Under the pieces are notes generated by a model. That model saw only the letters and a program-made list of their open reading frames with translations. It made no database searches and had not been told where the DNA came from. Source: Sulfurospirillum deleyianum DSM 6946 (GTDB lineage: Bacteria; Campylobacterota; Campylobacteria; Campylobacterales; Sulfurospirillaceae). From it: DNA of 64,000 nucleotides. Position numbers and translations under genes: made by a program. Position 1 is the first letter of the stretch. Each line of letters starts with the position of its first letter. This document shows positions 36,707 to 46,954 of the stretch, piece after piece. Where the stretch lies: NCBI RefSeq assembly GCF_000024885.1, contig NC_013512.1:930001-994000 (forward strand). Direction: 5' to 3'.

Positions 36707-37734
36707 GAGGCTCAATTTATTTTCAAACAGGAATTCTTGTTTCCATACTTTACACACCAGGACTTTCAAAAATAGATCAAAAAGAGAGTGTTTTCATTGC
36801 AAATTCAGATACGCTAGAAACCTATCGCGCTGTATGGAATGAGCTAGGGATCTATTGTAAAAGCATGTACGGACTAAAAGACCTACAAGACCTTAGTGGC
36901 GAACATATTCAGTCTTATATGACGGCAAAATCGAATCAAAATATTACTGAGCAATATTTTGAGTTAGTTTCATGTGCAATAGGTAAATTGGAGGTTGCAC
37001 TACGTCTCTTAAATGCAACATATTCATATCAAAATCCAAAATATTTTGAACAAAGAGATAGAGATTATGACTTTTCTATCCGAAAAATCATTCTTACTCA
37101 AGCACGAGACGAACTAAAAGTTAAAGAAACAAGCGACGACCCAAAATTTTGCAGAGAATATGATGATCCTAAAGCTATGATTGAAGCGCTGGACGAGCAA
37201 AAATTTTATATAGCTGCTCGTATTCAATTTGAAAGTGGTGCTAGGTTTGATGGTGTTCATAGAATCGATCAATATATGGTTGTACAAACGCGAAAACTTT
37301 TTGAAAATAAATTAGATAATATTGTTGAGTATAAGCGTATTGATAGTACTTTTTGTCAAGTATCACAAATGCAAGGTACTATAATTGATCCATTCACTGG
37401 TAATAAAAAAGGTACTCTATTTGATGTCGAAAAAGGTGGTAAGCCAGGTTTACTTTATGTAAGTGAAAAAACATATACCATGCTAGAAGAATATTTTACA
37501 AGAAATAAGGTATTTATTGTTCATGCACATCAGTATAGGCGATCCCTCATTAATGCTGCAAAAGCTACAAATCAAGACTACCAAGGAACACACGGCTTCA
37601 GATGGAATTTTGCAAGAAATCGTTTTGAAGAGTTGCAAATTTTTGGTAATTTAACATATGAGCAAGCACTTCAACAAGTTTCTTGGGAAATGAAGCATGA
37701 GAGAGCAGACATTACAGAGCATTATCTTAGATAA
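36703..37734 (+). CDS. Module tyrosine recombinase, intact
   Basis: A 343-residue tyrosine recombinase. Residues 1-165 form a SAM-like core-binding part. The catalytic set is complete: Arg181 (ESGARFDG), His297-x-x-Arg300 (THGFRWNF), His332 and Tyr341 (MKHERADITEHY). The His-to-Tyr spacing of nine is as in phage integrases, and only two residues follow the Tyr. It differs from the integrase at 38034 in size, arrangement and the very short tail. Genes A and B always precede it. Substrate sites are unknown. Confidence 0.88.
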   Translation: MRGSIYFQTGILVSILYTPGLSKIDQKESVFIANSDTLETYRAVWNELGIYCKSMYGLKDLQDLSGEHIQSYMTAKSNQNITEQYFELVSCAIGKLEVALRLLNATYSYQNPKYFEQRDRDYDFSIRKIILTQARDELKVKETSDDPKFCREYDDPKAMIEALDEQKFYIAARIQFESGARFDGVHRIDQYMVVQTRKLFENKLDNIVEYKRIDSTFCQVSQMQGTIIDPFTGNKKGTLFDVEKGGKPGLLYVSEKTYTMLEEYFTRNKVFIVHAHQYRRSLINAAKATNQDYQGTHGFRWNFARNRFEELQIFGNLTYEQALQQVSWEMKHERADITEHYLR

Positions 37735-37756
37735 ATTAAAAAGATGAGGAATAAAT

Positions 37757-37996
37757 ATGTTAATAGAACGAATAAATCGACTCGAAAATGAAATGAAAGC
37801 CATGAAAACAACACTGTTGAATCTACCAACATGGTTTCCATTAACAACAGAATTTGCACAAGAACATCATATGACTATTGATGGCTTACGGAAGTGGTGC
37901 TTAAAAAATTTACACCCTGAACATTTTATGAAACGAGGACGGTTTTGGTATATACATAAAAGTGAGATTGCAAATGTACATCCAAAGATTGTATGA
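37757..37996 (+). CDS. Excisionase-like DNA-binding protein
   Basis: A 79-residue protein with an N-terminal helix (RINRLENEMKAMKTTLLNL) and a DNA-binding half (LTTEFAQEHHMTIDGLRKWC ... FMKRGRFWYIHKSEI). It lies between two tyrosine recombinase genes, 38 bases before the integrase, so it is a likely Xis/recombination directionality factor. GAGGA precedes ATG. Confidence 0.65.
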   Translation: MLIERINRLENEMKAMKTTLLNLPTWFPLTTEFAQEHHMTIDGLRKWCLKNLHPEHFMKRGRFWYIHKSEIANVHPKIV

Positions 37997-38033
37997 TTGC
38001 ATGGTTCTTGGCTAACTTGAAAGGAGTTTTCAA

Positions 38034-39074
38034 GTGGCATGTGTTGTTCAACATCCCAAAACAGGGAATGTTCTTTTACAAAATGTTGTTAATGGTAAAA
38101 CCATCCGCCTATCAACAGGCAAGAAGGCAACAAGTAGGTTAATTGGCTGGTATAAAACTCACGTTGAAGATGAGTTTTGGAAGCTTTATTACCAAAAAAA
38201 CAAAGAAGCAGATCAACGAATGAGCTTTGCTGAGTATGCGAGATATATTGTGGATATTACGCAAAGTAATCGAAATGAATTTTCGCAACGAGGAGAGATC
38301 AAAAAGGTTGAGAGACTTATCAAGTATTTTGGTGATATAGCGTTAGATGATATTAGACCATCAACCATTCAAGCATGGCAAGATACTTTTTTAAAAAACC
38401 TTGCACCAAAAACGGTGAAAGAGTATCGAAGTACGCTAAGTGTCGTATTTAAATTTGCGTTTAATGATGATCTCATCCGTAAAAATCCTCTAACACCTGT
38501 TAAGTCGCCCAAATTGCCTAGACGCATCGTTGATGTCTTTAGTGATGAAGATCGAAAATTGCTTATTGAACATTCAAGCGGGCAACTTCATAACCTTATT
38601 CAGTTTGTTTTTTACAGCGGACTGAGAGCAGGGGAAATAATAGGCCTTAAGTGGGACAATATAGACTTTGACAAAAACAAGATTGATGTCTGTATGAGAG
38701 TCCGAAAAGGTACTGTTGATCTGCCAAAAGGCGATAAAATCCGTTTGATTGATCTGTTACCGCAAGCGAAGCAAGCGCTTCTTGTACAAAGACAACTAAC
38801 AGGGCTTTCATCCTTTGTCTTTCATTCAAAAGAGGGCAAACCATATTTTAGTGAAACAAGTATTACGCAATCCATTCAAGAGTTGTGTAAAAAGCTTCAT
38901 ATTGTAGGCGGTGGTGGTTTGCAAAAAATGAGGCGAACGCATAATACAATGCTAAAGCAATTTGGCTTGCCTCTTGATTGGATTCTTCATCAAATGGGAC
39001 ATGAAACAGATGAAGTCAATCGTAATCATTATACGGGAACAATAACAGTTGATATCAGCAAAATAATTGCATGA
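38034..39074 (+). CDS. int: Phage-type integrase (tyrosine recombinase)
   Basis: A 346-residue tyrosine recombinase of the P4/phage integrase type. The arm and core-binding parts include ARYIVDITQ and LAPKTVKEYRSTLSVVFKFA. The catalytic domain has SGLRAGEIIGL (Arg about 204), KMRRTHNTML in place of HxLRHT, and GHETDEVNRNHYTG with Tyr about 333. The box II first His is replaced (KMRRT), a variation seen in some members. GTG start with AAAGGAG upstream. The gene ends 75 bases from the 3' end of tRNA-Leu, the classic position for an element integrated there. Confidence 0.9.
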   Translation: MACVVQHPKTGNVLLQNVVNGKTIRLSTGKKATSRLIGWYKTHVEDEFWKLYYQKNKEADQRMSFAEYARYIVDITQSNRNEFSQRGEIKKVERLIKYFGDIALDDIRPSTIQAWQDTFLKNLAPKTVKEYRSTLSVVFKFAFNDDLIRKNPLTPVKSPKLPRRIVDVFSDEDRKLLIEHSSGQLHNLIQFVFYSGLRAGEIIGLKWDNIDFDKNKIDVCMRVRKGTVDLPKGDKIRLIDLLPQAKQALLVQRQLTGLSSFVFHSKEGKPYFSETSITQSIQELCKKLHIVGGGGLQKMRRTHNTMLKQFGLPLDWILHQMGHETDEVNRNHYTGTITVDISKIIA

Positions 39075-39149
39075 TTTTGACAATTATTGACACCTCGTTG
39101 ACACCAGTAAAGTTTAAGGTTTGGAATATCGTATTTTAGGGAGTTAGGG

Positions 39150-39234
39150 TGGTACCTGAGGCCGGACTCGAACCGGCACATATCTCTATACTAGATTTTG
39201 AGTCTAGCGCGTCTACCAATTTCACCACTCAGGC
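39150..39234 (-). tRNA. tRNA-Leu (CAA)
   Basis: Minus-strand tRNA with acceptor GCCTGAG pairing CTCAGGT, anticodon loop CTCAAAA (anticodon CAA, reading UUG), anticodon stem CTAGA/TCTAG, a long variable arm typical of Leu, TTCGAGTCC T-loop and encoded CCA. An integrase gene abuts its 3' end, so this is a likely attachment site. No second copy of the 3' end was found in the window. Confidence 0.94.
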
Positions 39235-39260
39235 ATTGAATTAAAGAGTTGGAATTATAC

Positions 39261-39306
39261 AAAAAAAAGCTTAAAGCTCAGTAAAACTGAATATTTAAGC
39301 TTTTTT
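39261..39306 (-). terminator. Terminator of the HU gene
   Basis: AAAAAAGCTTAAA and TTTAAGCTTTTTT (39263-39306) form a long stem with an inner CAGT...ACTG pairing. It is flanked by A and T runs, so it can act in both directions. It lies between hup and tRNA-Leu. Confidence 0.75.
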
Positions 39307-39317
39307 ATTTTTAGAAA

Positions 39318-39596
39318 TTATGCTTTAGCAACAACGTCTTTAAGTTTTTTACCAACTTTAAATTTTACAGCAGTTGTTTTTGCTACATCAACAACTCTAT
39401 CTGTACCAGGAACTCTTGCTTTTCTAGCAGCTCTTGTTGCGGTACTAAATGTACCAAAACCGATAAAACTTACTTCTTTACCAGCAACAAGTGCATCACT
39501 GATTGCTTCTAATGCTGCATCCACAGCTTTTTGAGTATCTTTCTTAGAAAGACCTGCTTTCTCTGAAACCGCTTGGATAAATTCCGCTTTTTTCAT
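39318..39596 (-). CDS. hup: HU-family DNA-binding protein
   Basis: A 92-residue nucleoid protein that bends DNA. The N-terminus is MKKAEFIQAVSEKAGLSKKD, followed by VSFIGFGTFSTATRAARKAR and the beta-arm sequence RVPGTD..., complete. ATG 39596 follows AAGGAATTGG; the longer frame from 39659 covers the leader and lacks a ribosome site. It is single-copy here and not in an operon. Confidence 0.95.
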   Translation of the reverse strand: MKKAEFIQAVSEKAGLSKKDTQKAVDAALEAISDALVAGKEVSFIGFGTFSTATRAARKARVPGTDRVVDVAKTTAVKFKVGKKLKDVVAKA

Positions 39597-39712
39597 TGCC
39601 AATTCCTTAAAATAAAGTGTTTGTGCAAGGATTGTACAATTTTTTTTAAAAAAAGACAATAATTTCTTTCAAAAAGGTAAATAATTTCCCTATGAAGTCG
39701 ATATTTGGTACA

Positions 39713-39728
39713 AGGAATTAAAATTGCT
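39713..39728 (+). promoter_or_regulatory. Sigma-54 type promoter of flgL
   Basis: GG (39714-39715) and GC (39726-39727) are exactly ten bases apart (AGGAATTAAAATTGCT), matching the -24/-12 layout. flgL is a class II, RpoN-dependent gene in related species, so the fit is plausible. The bases around GG are not the full TGGCAC. Confidence 0.45.
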
Positions 39729-39764
39729 TGTACTAAATATAATGAAATTTAATGGAGTCTAATC

Positions 39765-42170
39765 ATGAGAGTCACTGATTCACTTTTATTTAACAACTCA
39801 ATGCGTAATTACCGTACTTCTTCTCAGAAGTTGTATGACGTGAATCAGCAAATACATTCAGGTTCAAAAATACAGCAGAGTTATCAAGACACTAGCGTCT
39901 ATATTGATGCCATGCGTTTAAACTATGAAATCACTACGCTTGAACAATCCATCGAAAGCAGTTCAAAAGCAAAATCCTTTGCAAATAACATCGATACAAC
40001 GCTCAATAGTTTTACCAGTAAACTTGATGAATTTAAAACAAAACTCACACAAGCTGCCAATGCTTCTAATTCTCAAACAAGCTTAGAGGCGATTGCTAAT
40101 GACTTAGAAGCATACAAAGAAGAGTTAATTAATCTTGCAAATACTTCTATTAATGGTCAATTTTTATTTTCAGGTTCTGCACTTTCAACCAAACCTATTA
40201 GTGCAGATGGAACATATAATGGTAATGCAGAAAGTTTAACAGCTGTTGTGGGTTCAGGTGTTGAGCTGACGTATAATGTTGATGGAAAGTCTCTTTTTTT
40301 AGGAAAAGATAGTGACTACAGTAAAGTTGTCTCCACCAATGTAGCTATGTATAATCAAACCAAACTCCATCCAAGTATCATGGATGCTTCGGGAACAGAT
40401 ACAAGTTCTAGTGAAGTTTATTTAACAGGAACAGATACTATTCGTGATATGGTAGGTGATACAGACAGTGATACAACCAATGATCCTAACGCTCTCTTTT
40501 ACCTCTCAGGAAGAGATACCGCAGGGGAGACTTTTGCTACTAAAATTGAGATGAGTACAACATCGTCTGTTGAAGATTTAATGGAGCGTATCGGTCAAGC
40601 GTATGGAAATACATCAACCAATACTTTAGTCGATGTAAGTATGAACGCAAGAGGTCAGATTGAAGTAAAAGATTTGACAACAGGCAATCAAGTCTTAGAA
40701 ATGAATCTCTTTGGCGCAGTTGATAGAGATGCGGCTGCTGGTACGGCAGGTAATGCGAATCAAACAGATATTAATGCTTTACTTGCTTCTTCAAACGTTG
40801 ATATTATCGCTTTTAATGCGAGTGATTATGTCTCAACCAATTCTGCTACAACTATTCGTTCCAGAGCGGATAGTTATAACGCAGGAGTATATCGTATCGG
40901 GTATGAACTTCAAACAGCAGAAGGGAGTGTAGCAAAGGCTACAACTTTGTTAAGTGACATCATGCCAGAGGCTGATAATATCTTGGTAGGGGCTACACCT
41001 TTGAGCATTACTGCGACCACCACCGTACAAGACCTTATGAGTGCCATTGAAGCAGAATATAGTTTAGGTGCTGGTTCTGTGCGCATTGAAAATGGACAAA
41101 TTATCGCAGATGATGCCACAGGAACACTGGATGCTACGTTGATAGCACGTGATGCTTCCAATACCCCCACTGCGGGGTTTAGTATCCCCGATGCGATTAA
41201 TTACACACAGCGTGGATTTGAAAAAGATGGCAATGAACTCACGAGTAATGTTTCACAAGTGGTTAAAGAAACCAATGAATATGCAACACAAGCGACTAAG
41301 TTAAGTGCTGTTGCGGGAACTGATACGCTTGATGGCAAAGCATTGAATATTGACTATAAAACACTGAATGGTCTTAGACATTCTGCCACAATTAATCTAA
41401 GTGATGCGGGTAGCAGTGTGGACGTCGATACGGATAATGATGGGGTTGTTGATGCAACCTTCTCCATTCTCGATGGAAGTGGAAATGTAACGAAGGCAGA
41501 TGATGTAAGCTATCAGCAGTTATCAGATATCGTAAGTATGCTTACTTCAGGCACTATTCCTACCAATGGTGTTCCTACTGCGACAAGTACAGATTTAGAA
41601 GAGTATCAGTATGCCATTAAAACAGCCCAAAATAGCGTTGAAGTAGGGCTTGACCAACAAGGTCGTCTTTCACTGATGGATAAAACAGCCTCTGAATCTA
41701 AGATTGAATTTAGTCTCTCTGATAGTGACGCTCATACATTTGATGGAACCTCAAGTACAGCACTCTCTTTTATGGCAAATGATTCGGTAACGATTGAAAG
41801 TCCTTCTGTGAATATGTTTGAACAATTAGATACTATGATTGAAGCGGTTAGAAGTGGTAATTTTCGTATGGATTCTACATCTTCTGACCCACGAAATATT
41901 GGTATTCAAAATGCCTTAGCACAGTTAGACCATATTACTGACCATGTAACAAAAGCACATACACAAATTGGTGCTTTGTCTAATGCGTTGACAGAAACTC
42001 AAGCACGAGCAGAAACACTAAAAGTCAATGTCACAACGGTTCAAACGGAGATTGTGGGTATTGATTTGGCGGAAGCGTATTTGGAATTGACTCAGGTCAG
42101 TAACTCTTATGAAGCGATGCTCTCAGCGATTGCAAAAGTCAATTCGATGTCTCTTTTAGATTACATGTAA
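39765..42170 (+). CDS. flgL: Flagellar hook-filament junction protein FlgL
   Basis: An 801-residue FlgL (HAP3) with conserved flagellin-like ends: N-terminus MRVTDSLLFNNSMRNYRTSS and C-terminus EIVGIDLAEAYLELTQVSNSYEAML...SMSLLDYM. The large middle domain (about 200-680) is Asp/Thr-rich and makes the protein much longer than enteric FlgL (about 320), as is usual in Campylobacterota. TGGAG lies before ATG. The stop codon is part of a TTACATGTAA palindrome (42161-42170). Confidence 0.93.
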   Translation: MRVTDSLLFNNSMRNYRTSSQKLYDVNQQIHSGSKIQQSYQDTSVYIDAMRLNYEITTLEQSIESSSKAKSFANNIDTTLNSFTSKLDEFKTKLTQAANASNSQTSLEAIANDLEAYKEELINLANTSINGQFLFSGSALSTKPISADGTYNGNAESLTAVVGSGVELTYNVDGKSLFLGKDSDYSKVVSTNVAMYNQTKLHPSIMDASGTDTSSSEVYLTGTDTIRDMVGDTDSDTTNDPNALFYLSGRDTAGETFATKIEMSTTSSVEDLMERIGQAYGNTSTNTLVDVSMNARGQIEVKDLTTGNQVLEMNLFGAVDRDAAAGTAGNANQTDINALLASSNVDIIAFNASDYVSTNSATTIRSRADSYNAGVYRIGYELQTAEGSVAKATTLLSDIMPEADNILVGATPLSITATTTVQDLMSAIEAEYSLGAGSVRIENGQIIADDATGTLDATLIARDASNTPTAGFSIPDAINYTQRGFEKDGNELTSNVSQVVKETNEYATQATKLSAVAGTDTLDGKALNIDYKTLNGLRHSATINLSDAGSSVDVDTDNDGVVDATFSILDGSGNVTKADDVSYQQLSDIVSMLTSGTIPTNGVPTATSTDLEEYQYAIKTAQNSVEVGLDQQGRLSLMDKTASESKIEFSLSDSDAHTFDGTSSTALSFMANDSVTIESPSVNMFEQLDTMIEAVRSGNFRMDSTSSDPRNIGIQNALAQLDHITDHVTKAHTQIGALSNALTETQARAETLKVNVTTVQTEIVGIDLAEAYLELTQVSNSYEAMLSAIAKVNSMSLLDYM

Positions 42171-42328
42171 TAATTTGTTATAATGTTACCTCTCAAATTA
42201 TTTTTACATGTAAAGGATCTGTTATCTTAAAAGAGGTCATTTTTATTATATGTCTTGTCATTTTTCTTTTTTTTGGGGTCGCAACGGTTTTACCTGATGC
42301 ATCTGTAGTAGGCACGTTTGGTGCTTAT

Positions 42329-44368
42329 ATGGGAACCTTTAATCGAACTATTTTTGGATACTTTGCTTTTATTTATCCTTTTCTTTTGATTTTACCCCTC
42401 TTTGTTTTGTATAAAGAGAGTTATATTAATGAGAGACGTATTGGTGTTTTTCTAGCTTCCATGATTCTTTCTTTTGCGTATCTCATGGCACAATCTATCG
42501 TTGTCAGCAACACCTTTCAAGGAACTTTTGGGCACTCTATTGTCGAACTTTTAAAAAGTTTTATTGGGATTTTGGGTGTTTGGTTATTTATCTTTGCTAT
42601 TTTCCTTCTTTCAATTACCTTACTTGTAGAATCAACGATTGGGGATTTTCTTTCCTTTGTGAAACCTCTCTTTACGAAACGAACACCCTCTAAAGTCGTT
42701 TCTCTCTCGAAAAAAGAAAATGTTTCTTCTTTGGTACATACAGAAGAAATTTCTTTGCCAGAACGCATTAAACGTGAAGAAGAGATTGAACCCATCAATG
42801 AAACTTCGCTCAATGAGCCTTTAATTGAAGAAACTATACCTAAAGAAGAAGAACCGAAAAAAAGCCTTGTACGTCTTAAAAGTGCTTCAAAAGTTGAGAT
42901 TTTAAGTGAAGTTGAGGAGAATAAAAAACTGCTCTTAGAGATTGATCAAGGTGAGTGTGACAAACCTAAAGATTTCAAACTTCCACCCCTCTCATTTTTA
43001 GCTAATCCTCCAAGTAAAACCGTTCATGTCAATGAGAGTGAAATCGATCAAAAAATTCAAGATTTACTTGAAAAACTCAGACGTTTTAAAATTGAAGGCG
43101 ATGTGGTACGTACCTACTCAGGTCCCGTGGTGACAACGTTTGAATTTAAACCAGCCCCTCATGTGAAAGTTTCACGCATTTTAACCCTGCAAGATGACCT
43201 TGCCATGGCACTTCGTGCGAAAACCATTCGTATTCAAGCACCGGTTCCTGGCAAAGATGTGGTGGGCATTGAAGTGCCCAATCATAAAATTGAGACGATT
43301 TATCTCAAAGAGATTTTAGAGAGTGAGATTTTCCAAAAATCTTCTTCACCACTGACGATTGCGCTCGGTAAAGACATTGTGGGCAATGCCTTTGTGACCG
43401 ATTTGAAAAAGCTACCGCATTTACTGGTTGCTGGAACCACAGGAAGTGGTAAAAGTGTGGGCATTAACGCCATGTTACTCTCCTTGTTGTACCGTAATTC
43501 GCCCGATACGCTAAGATTTTTAATGATTGACCCTAAGATGCTCGAATTTTCGATTTATAATGATATTCCGCACCTTTTAACACCTGTCATTACCAAGCCC
43601 AAACAAGCGATTGTCGCTCTTGCCAATATGGTGAGTGAGATGGAGCGACGCTATCAGCTAATGAGTAGGTCACGTACTAAAAACATTGAAAATTACAATG
43701 AAAAAGCAAAAAGCATTGGGGTTGAGCCTCTGCCTTACATTGTGATTATTATTGATGAGTTAGCAGATTTGATGATGACCAGTGGTAAGGATGTGGAGTT
43801 TTACATCGCACGTTTGGCACAAATGGCACGAGCCAGTGGTATTCATATTATTGTAGCAACCCAAAGACCCTCCGTCGATGTTGTCACCGGTCTCATTAAA
43901 GCCAATCTTCCTTCACGTATCAGCTTTAAAGTAGGGCAAAAAATAGACTCAAAAGTCATCTTAGATGCGATGGGTGCGGATTCTCTTCTAGGAAATGGTG
44001 ATATGCTTTTTACCCCTCCAGGTACTTCAGGGCTTATTCGTTTACACGCACCCTATACCACAGAAGATGAGATAGATAAGGTAGTAGAATACCTTAAAAA
44101 ACAACGCCCTGTCCAGTACGATGAGAGCTTTTTAAAAGAGAGCGAAGAGGGATTTTCAGCTTCGGGTGGAAAAGAGAGTGGTGAGCTGGATGAGTTGTTT
44201 GAAGATGCCAAAGCCATTGTCTTAAATGAGCGAAAAAGTTCCATCTCGTATATTCAAAGACGTTTAAATATTGGGTACAATAGAGCAGCAACCATTGTTG
44301 AACAACTTGAAGCAATGGGCATTCTCTCCTCTCAAAATTCTAAGGGTCAGAGAGAAATTATTGTTTGA
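42329..44368 (+). CDS. ftsK: FtsK/SpoIIIE DNA translocase
   Basis: A 679-residue septal DNA pump for chromosome dimer resolution. Membrane helices lie near 11-29, 37-55 and 79-105, then a charged linker. The RecA-like motor has Walker A AGTTGSGKSVG (about 375) and Walker B VIIIDELADLM (about 475). A C-terminal winged-helix gamma domain (SISYIQRRLNIGYNRAATIVEQLE) follows. The reading frame is open upstream of ATG 42329 and encodes another hydrophobic helix from 42227 (LKEVIFIICLVIFLFFGVA), behind AAAGGA at 42212. But that stretch contains no ATG, GTG or TTG. A start at ATC 42224 is possible. Confidence 0.9.
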   Translation: MGTFNRTIFGYFAFIYPFLLILPLFVLYKESYINERRIGVFLASMILSFAYLMAQSIVVSNTFQGTFGHSIVELLKSFIGILGVWLFIFAIFLLSITLLVESTIGDFLSFVKPLFTKRTPSKVVSLSKKENVSSLVHTEEISLPERIKREEEIEPINETSLNEPLIEETIPKEEEPKKSLVRLKSASKVEILSEVEENKKLLLEIDQGECDKPKDFKLPPLSFLANPPSKTVHVNESEIDQKIQDLLEKLRRFKIEGDVVRTYSGPVVTTFEFKPAPHVKVSRILTLQDDLAMALRAKTIRIQAPVPGKDVVGIEVPNHKIETIYLKEILESEIFQKSSSPLTIALGKDIVGNAFVTDLKKLPHLLVAGTTGSGKSVGINAMLLSLLYRNSPDTLRFLMIDPKMLEFSIYNDIPHLLTPVITKPKQAIVALANMVSEMERRYQLMSRSRTKNIENYNEKAKSIGVEPLPYIVIIIDELADLMMTSGKDVEFYIARLAQMARASGIHIIVATQRPSVDVVTGLIKANLPSRISFKVGQKIDSKVILDAMGADSLLGNGDMLFTPPGTSGLIRLHAPYTTEDEIDKVVEYLKKQRPVQYDESFLKESEEGFSASGGKESGELDELFEDAKAIVLNERKSSISYIQRRLNIGYNRAATIVEQLEAMGILSSQNSKGQREIIV

Positions 44369-44387
44369 ATCACGTAAAGGAGTCTAA

Positions 44388-46949
44388 ATGAATTTTTTTG
44401 AAACGTATAACATTGAAGTGAATGAACGAGCCGCTTTGGGGATTCCTGCCTTACCTCTGGATGCTAAAAAAACCGCAGAAGTGATTGAGCTTCTAAAAAA
44501 AGAAGAGGGTGATCAAGCGTTTTTAAAAGAGTTGCTCTCCAACCGTGTTTTACCAGGTGTGGATGAAGCAGCGTATGTTAAAGCGGCATTTTTAAATGAT
44601 GTTGCACAAAAAAAGCTTACATGTAAAGCGATTTCTGCGGTAGAAGCCATAGAACTTTTAGGTACCATGCTAGGTGGATACAATGTTCAGCCTTTGGTAG
44701 ATGCTTTGAGTTCAGGCGATACGTTGGTCGCCCGTGCTGCCTGTGCTGCGCTTAAAAACATTGTTTTAGTCTATGGCTCTTTTAATGACATTGAAGCGTT
44801 AGCCAAAACCAATGCGTATGCTAAAGAAGTGATGCTCTCATGGGCAAATGCGGAATGGTTTACATGTAAAGCACCTATGCCTGAGAAGATAACCGTTGCT
44901 GTCTTAAAAGTCGCAGGTGAAACCAATACCGATGATTTAAGTCCTGCCAGTGAAGCATTCACCAGAAGCGACATTCCTCTTCATGCCAATGCCATGTTGG
45001 TGAAACGCTTGCCTGGTTCACTTGAAAAAATAAAAGAGCTTAAAGCCAAAGGGTATGAAGTGGCTTATGTGGGTGATGTTGTGGGAACTGGAAGTAGCCG
45101 AAAATCAGGCATTAACTCGATTCAATGGTGGATGGGGCGAGAGATTCCCTTCGTTCCCAATAAAAAAACAGGCGGATTGATTTTAGGAACGACCATCGCA
45201 CCAATTTTTTTCAACACCGCAGAAGACAGCGGAGCGCTTCCGATTGAGGTGAATGTTGAAGCATTGGAGACGGGAGATATTATTGACGTCTATCCTCTGG
45301 CAGGCAGAGTTAAAAAAGAGGGCAAAGTGGTTGGTACGTTTACCCTGATGCCAAATACGCTTGCCGATGAGTACCGTGCGGGTGGGCGCATTCCTTTGAT
45401 TATTGGACGAGGACTGACTTCAAAAGCCAGAGCCTCTTTAGGCATGGAGCCTGAGAATATTTTTGCTAAACCTGAACAACCCAAAGAGCAACAAGGGGTA
45501 GGGTATACTTTAGCGCAAAAAATGGTGGGTCGTGCGTGTGGTGTTGAGGGGGTTCGTGCAGGCATGTACGTTGAGCCTCAAACCCTCACCGTGGGGAGTC
45601 AAGACACCACGGGACCGATGACACGAGATGAAATTAAAGAGCTTGCCGCTTTGGGATTTAGCGCTGATTTGGTGATGCAGAGTTTTTGCCATACCGCTGC
45701 GTATCCAAAACCTAGTGATGTTAAACTGCATCACACCCTGCCTTCCTTTATCACCTCACGCAGTGGTGTGAGTTTACGTGCGGGGGATGGGGTCATTCAC
45801 TCATGGCTTAACCGTATGGTTTTACCTGACACGGTAGGTACAGGAGGAGACAGTCATACCCGTTTTCCTATTGGTATCTCATTTCCTGCGGGTTCTGGTC
45901 TGGTGGCGTTTGCGGCTGTGACAGGAAGCATGCCTTTAAATATGCCTGAATCGGTTTTGGTTCGGTTTAAAGGTGAGATGCAAGCGGGTATTACACTTCG
46001 TGATTTGGTCAATGCCATTCCATACTATGCCATTAAAAAAGGCTTACTCACCGTTCCAAAAAAGAACAAAAAAAATATTTTTGCGGGACGCATTTTAGAG
46101 ATAGAGGGACTTCCAAAACTTAAAGTAGAACAAGCATTTGAGCTTAGTGATGCTTCTGCGGAGCGCAGTGCAGCGGCGTGTAGTGTTGCTTTAGATGAAG
46201 AGAGCGTGGTGGAGTATTTAAAATCAAATGTCACGCTTTTAGAATCGATGATTAAAGCAGGATACGAGGATGCAACAACCCTTCAAAGACGTGCCGATAA
46301 GATGAAAGCATGGCTCAAAGAGCCAAAACTCTTAAAGGCAGATGCAAACGCACAGTATGCGCAGATTATTGAGATTGATTTGAGTGAGATAAAAGAGCCA
46401 ATTTTAGCATGCCCCAATGACCCTGATGATGTGGCAACACTCAGTGAAGTGTTAGCCAATCCTGAGCGCCCCCATAAGATTGATGAAGTCTTTGTGGGCA
46501 GTTGTATGACCAATATTGGGCATTATAGAGCGTTAGGTGAAGTGTTGCAAGGTGAGGGAAAAGTTCCTACCACGCTTTGGATAGCACCACCGACAAAAAT
46601 GGATAAAAATCAGCTCATCGAAGAGGGATATTATGCTATTTTTGGTAATGCGGGTGCTCGCATTGAAATTCCTGGTTGTTCACTCTGTATGGGCAATCAA
46701 GCCAATGTCCGTGAGGGAGCGGTTGTTTTTTCAACCTCGACTCGAAACTTTGATAACCGCATGGGACCCAACTCCAAAGTCTATTTAGGCAGTGCTGAAC
46801 TTGCAGCACTGTGTGCGCTTTTAGGACGCCTTCCAAGCGTAGAAGAGTATATGAGCTTAGTGCCAAAAAAATTAGCGGGTAAAACCGATAAAGTCTATAA
46901 ATATCTCAATTTTAATCTGATTGAGAACTACGAACTTTCTAACGCCTAA
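44388..46949 (+). CDS. acnB: Aconitate hydratase B
   Basis: An 853-residue AcnB that interconverts citrate and isocitrate in the TCA cycle. It has the order of AcnB: N-terminal HEAT-like domain, swivel domain ([38 protein letters not shown]), then the catalytic part. The iron-sulfur cluster cysteines are in [24 protein letters not shown] and [17 protein letters not shown] precedes ATG. Two TTACATGTAA motifs are read as TCK (residues about 77 and 158). Confidence 0.96.
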   Translation: MNFFETYNIEVNERAALGIPALPLDAKKTAEVIELLKKEEGDQAFLKELLSNRVLPGVDEAAYVKAAFLNDVAQKKLTCKAISAVEAIELLGTMLGGYNVQPLVDALSSGDTLVARAACAALKNIVLVYGSFNDIEALAKTNAYAKEVMLSWANAEWFTCKAPMPEKITVAVLKVAGETNTDDLSPASEAFTRSDIPLHANAMLVKRLPGSLEKIKELKAKGYEVAYVGDVVGTGSSRKSGINSIQWWMGREIPFVPNKKTGGLILGTTIAPIFFNTAEDSGALPIEVNVEALETGDIIDVYPLAGRVKKEGKVVGTFTLMPNTLADEYRAGGRIPLIIGRGLTSKARASLGMEPENIFAKPEQPKEQQGVGYTLAQKMVGRACGVEGVRAGMYVEPQTLTVGSQDTTGPMTRDEIKELAALGFSADLVMQSFCHTAAYPKPSDVKLHHTLPSFITSRSGVSLRAGDGVIHSWLNRMVLPDTVGTGGDSHTRFPIGISFPAGSGLVAFAAVTGSMPLNMPESVLVRFKGEMQAGITLRDLVNAIPYYAIKKGLLTVPKKNKKNIFAGRILEIEGLPKLKVEQAFELSDASAERSAAACSVALDEESVVEYLKSNVTLLESMIKAGYEDATTLQRRADKMKAWLKEPKLLKADANAQYAQIIEIDLSEIKEPILACPNDPDDVATLSEVLANPERPHKIDEVFVGSCMTNIGHYRALGEVLQGEGKVPTTLWIAPPTKMDKNQLIEEGYYAIFGNAGARIEIPGCSLCMGNQANVREGAVVFSTSTRNFDNRMGPNSKVYLGSAELAALCALLGRLPSVEEYMSLVPKKLAGKTDKVYKYLNFNLIENYELSNA

Positions 46950-46954
46950 ATCTA

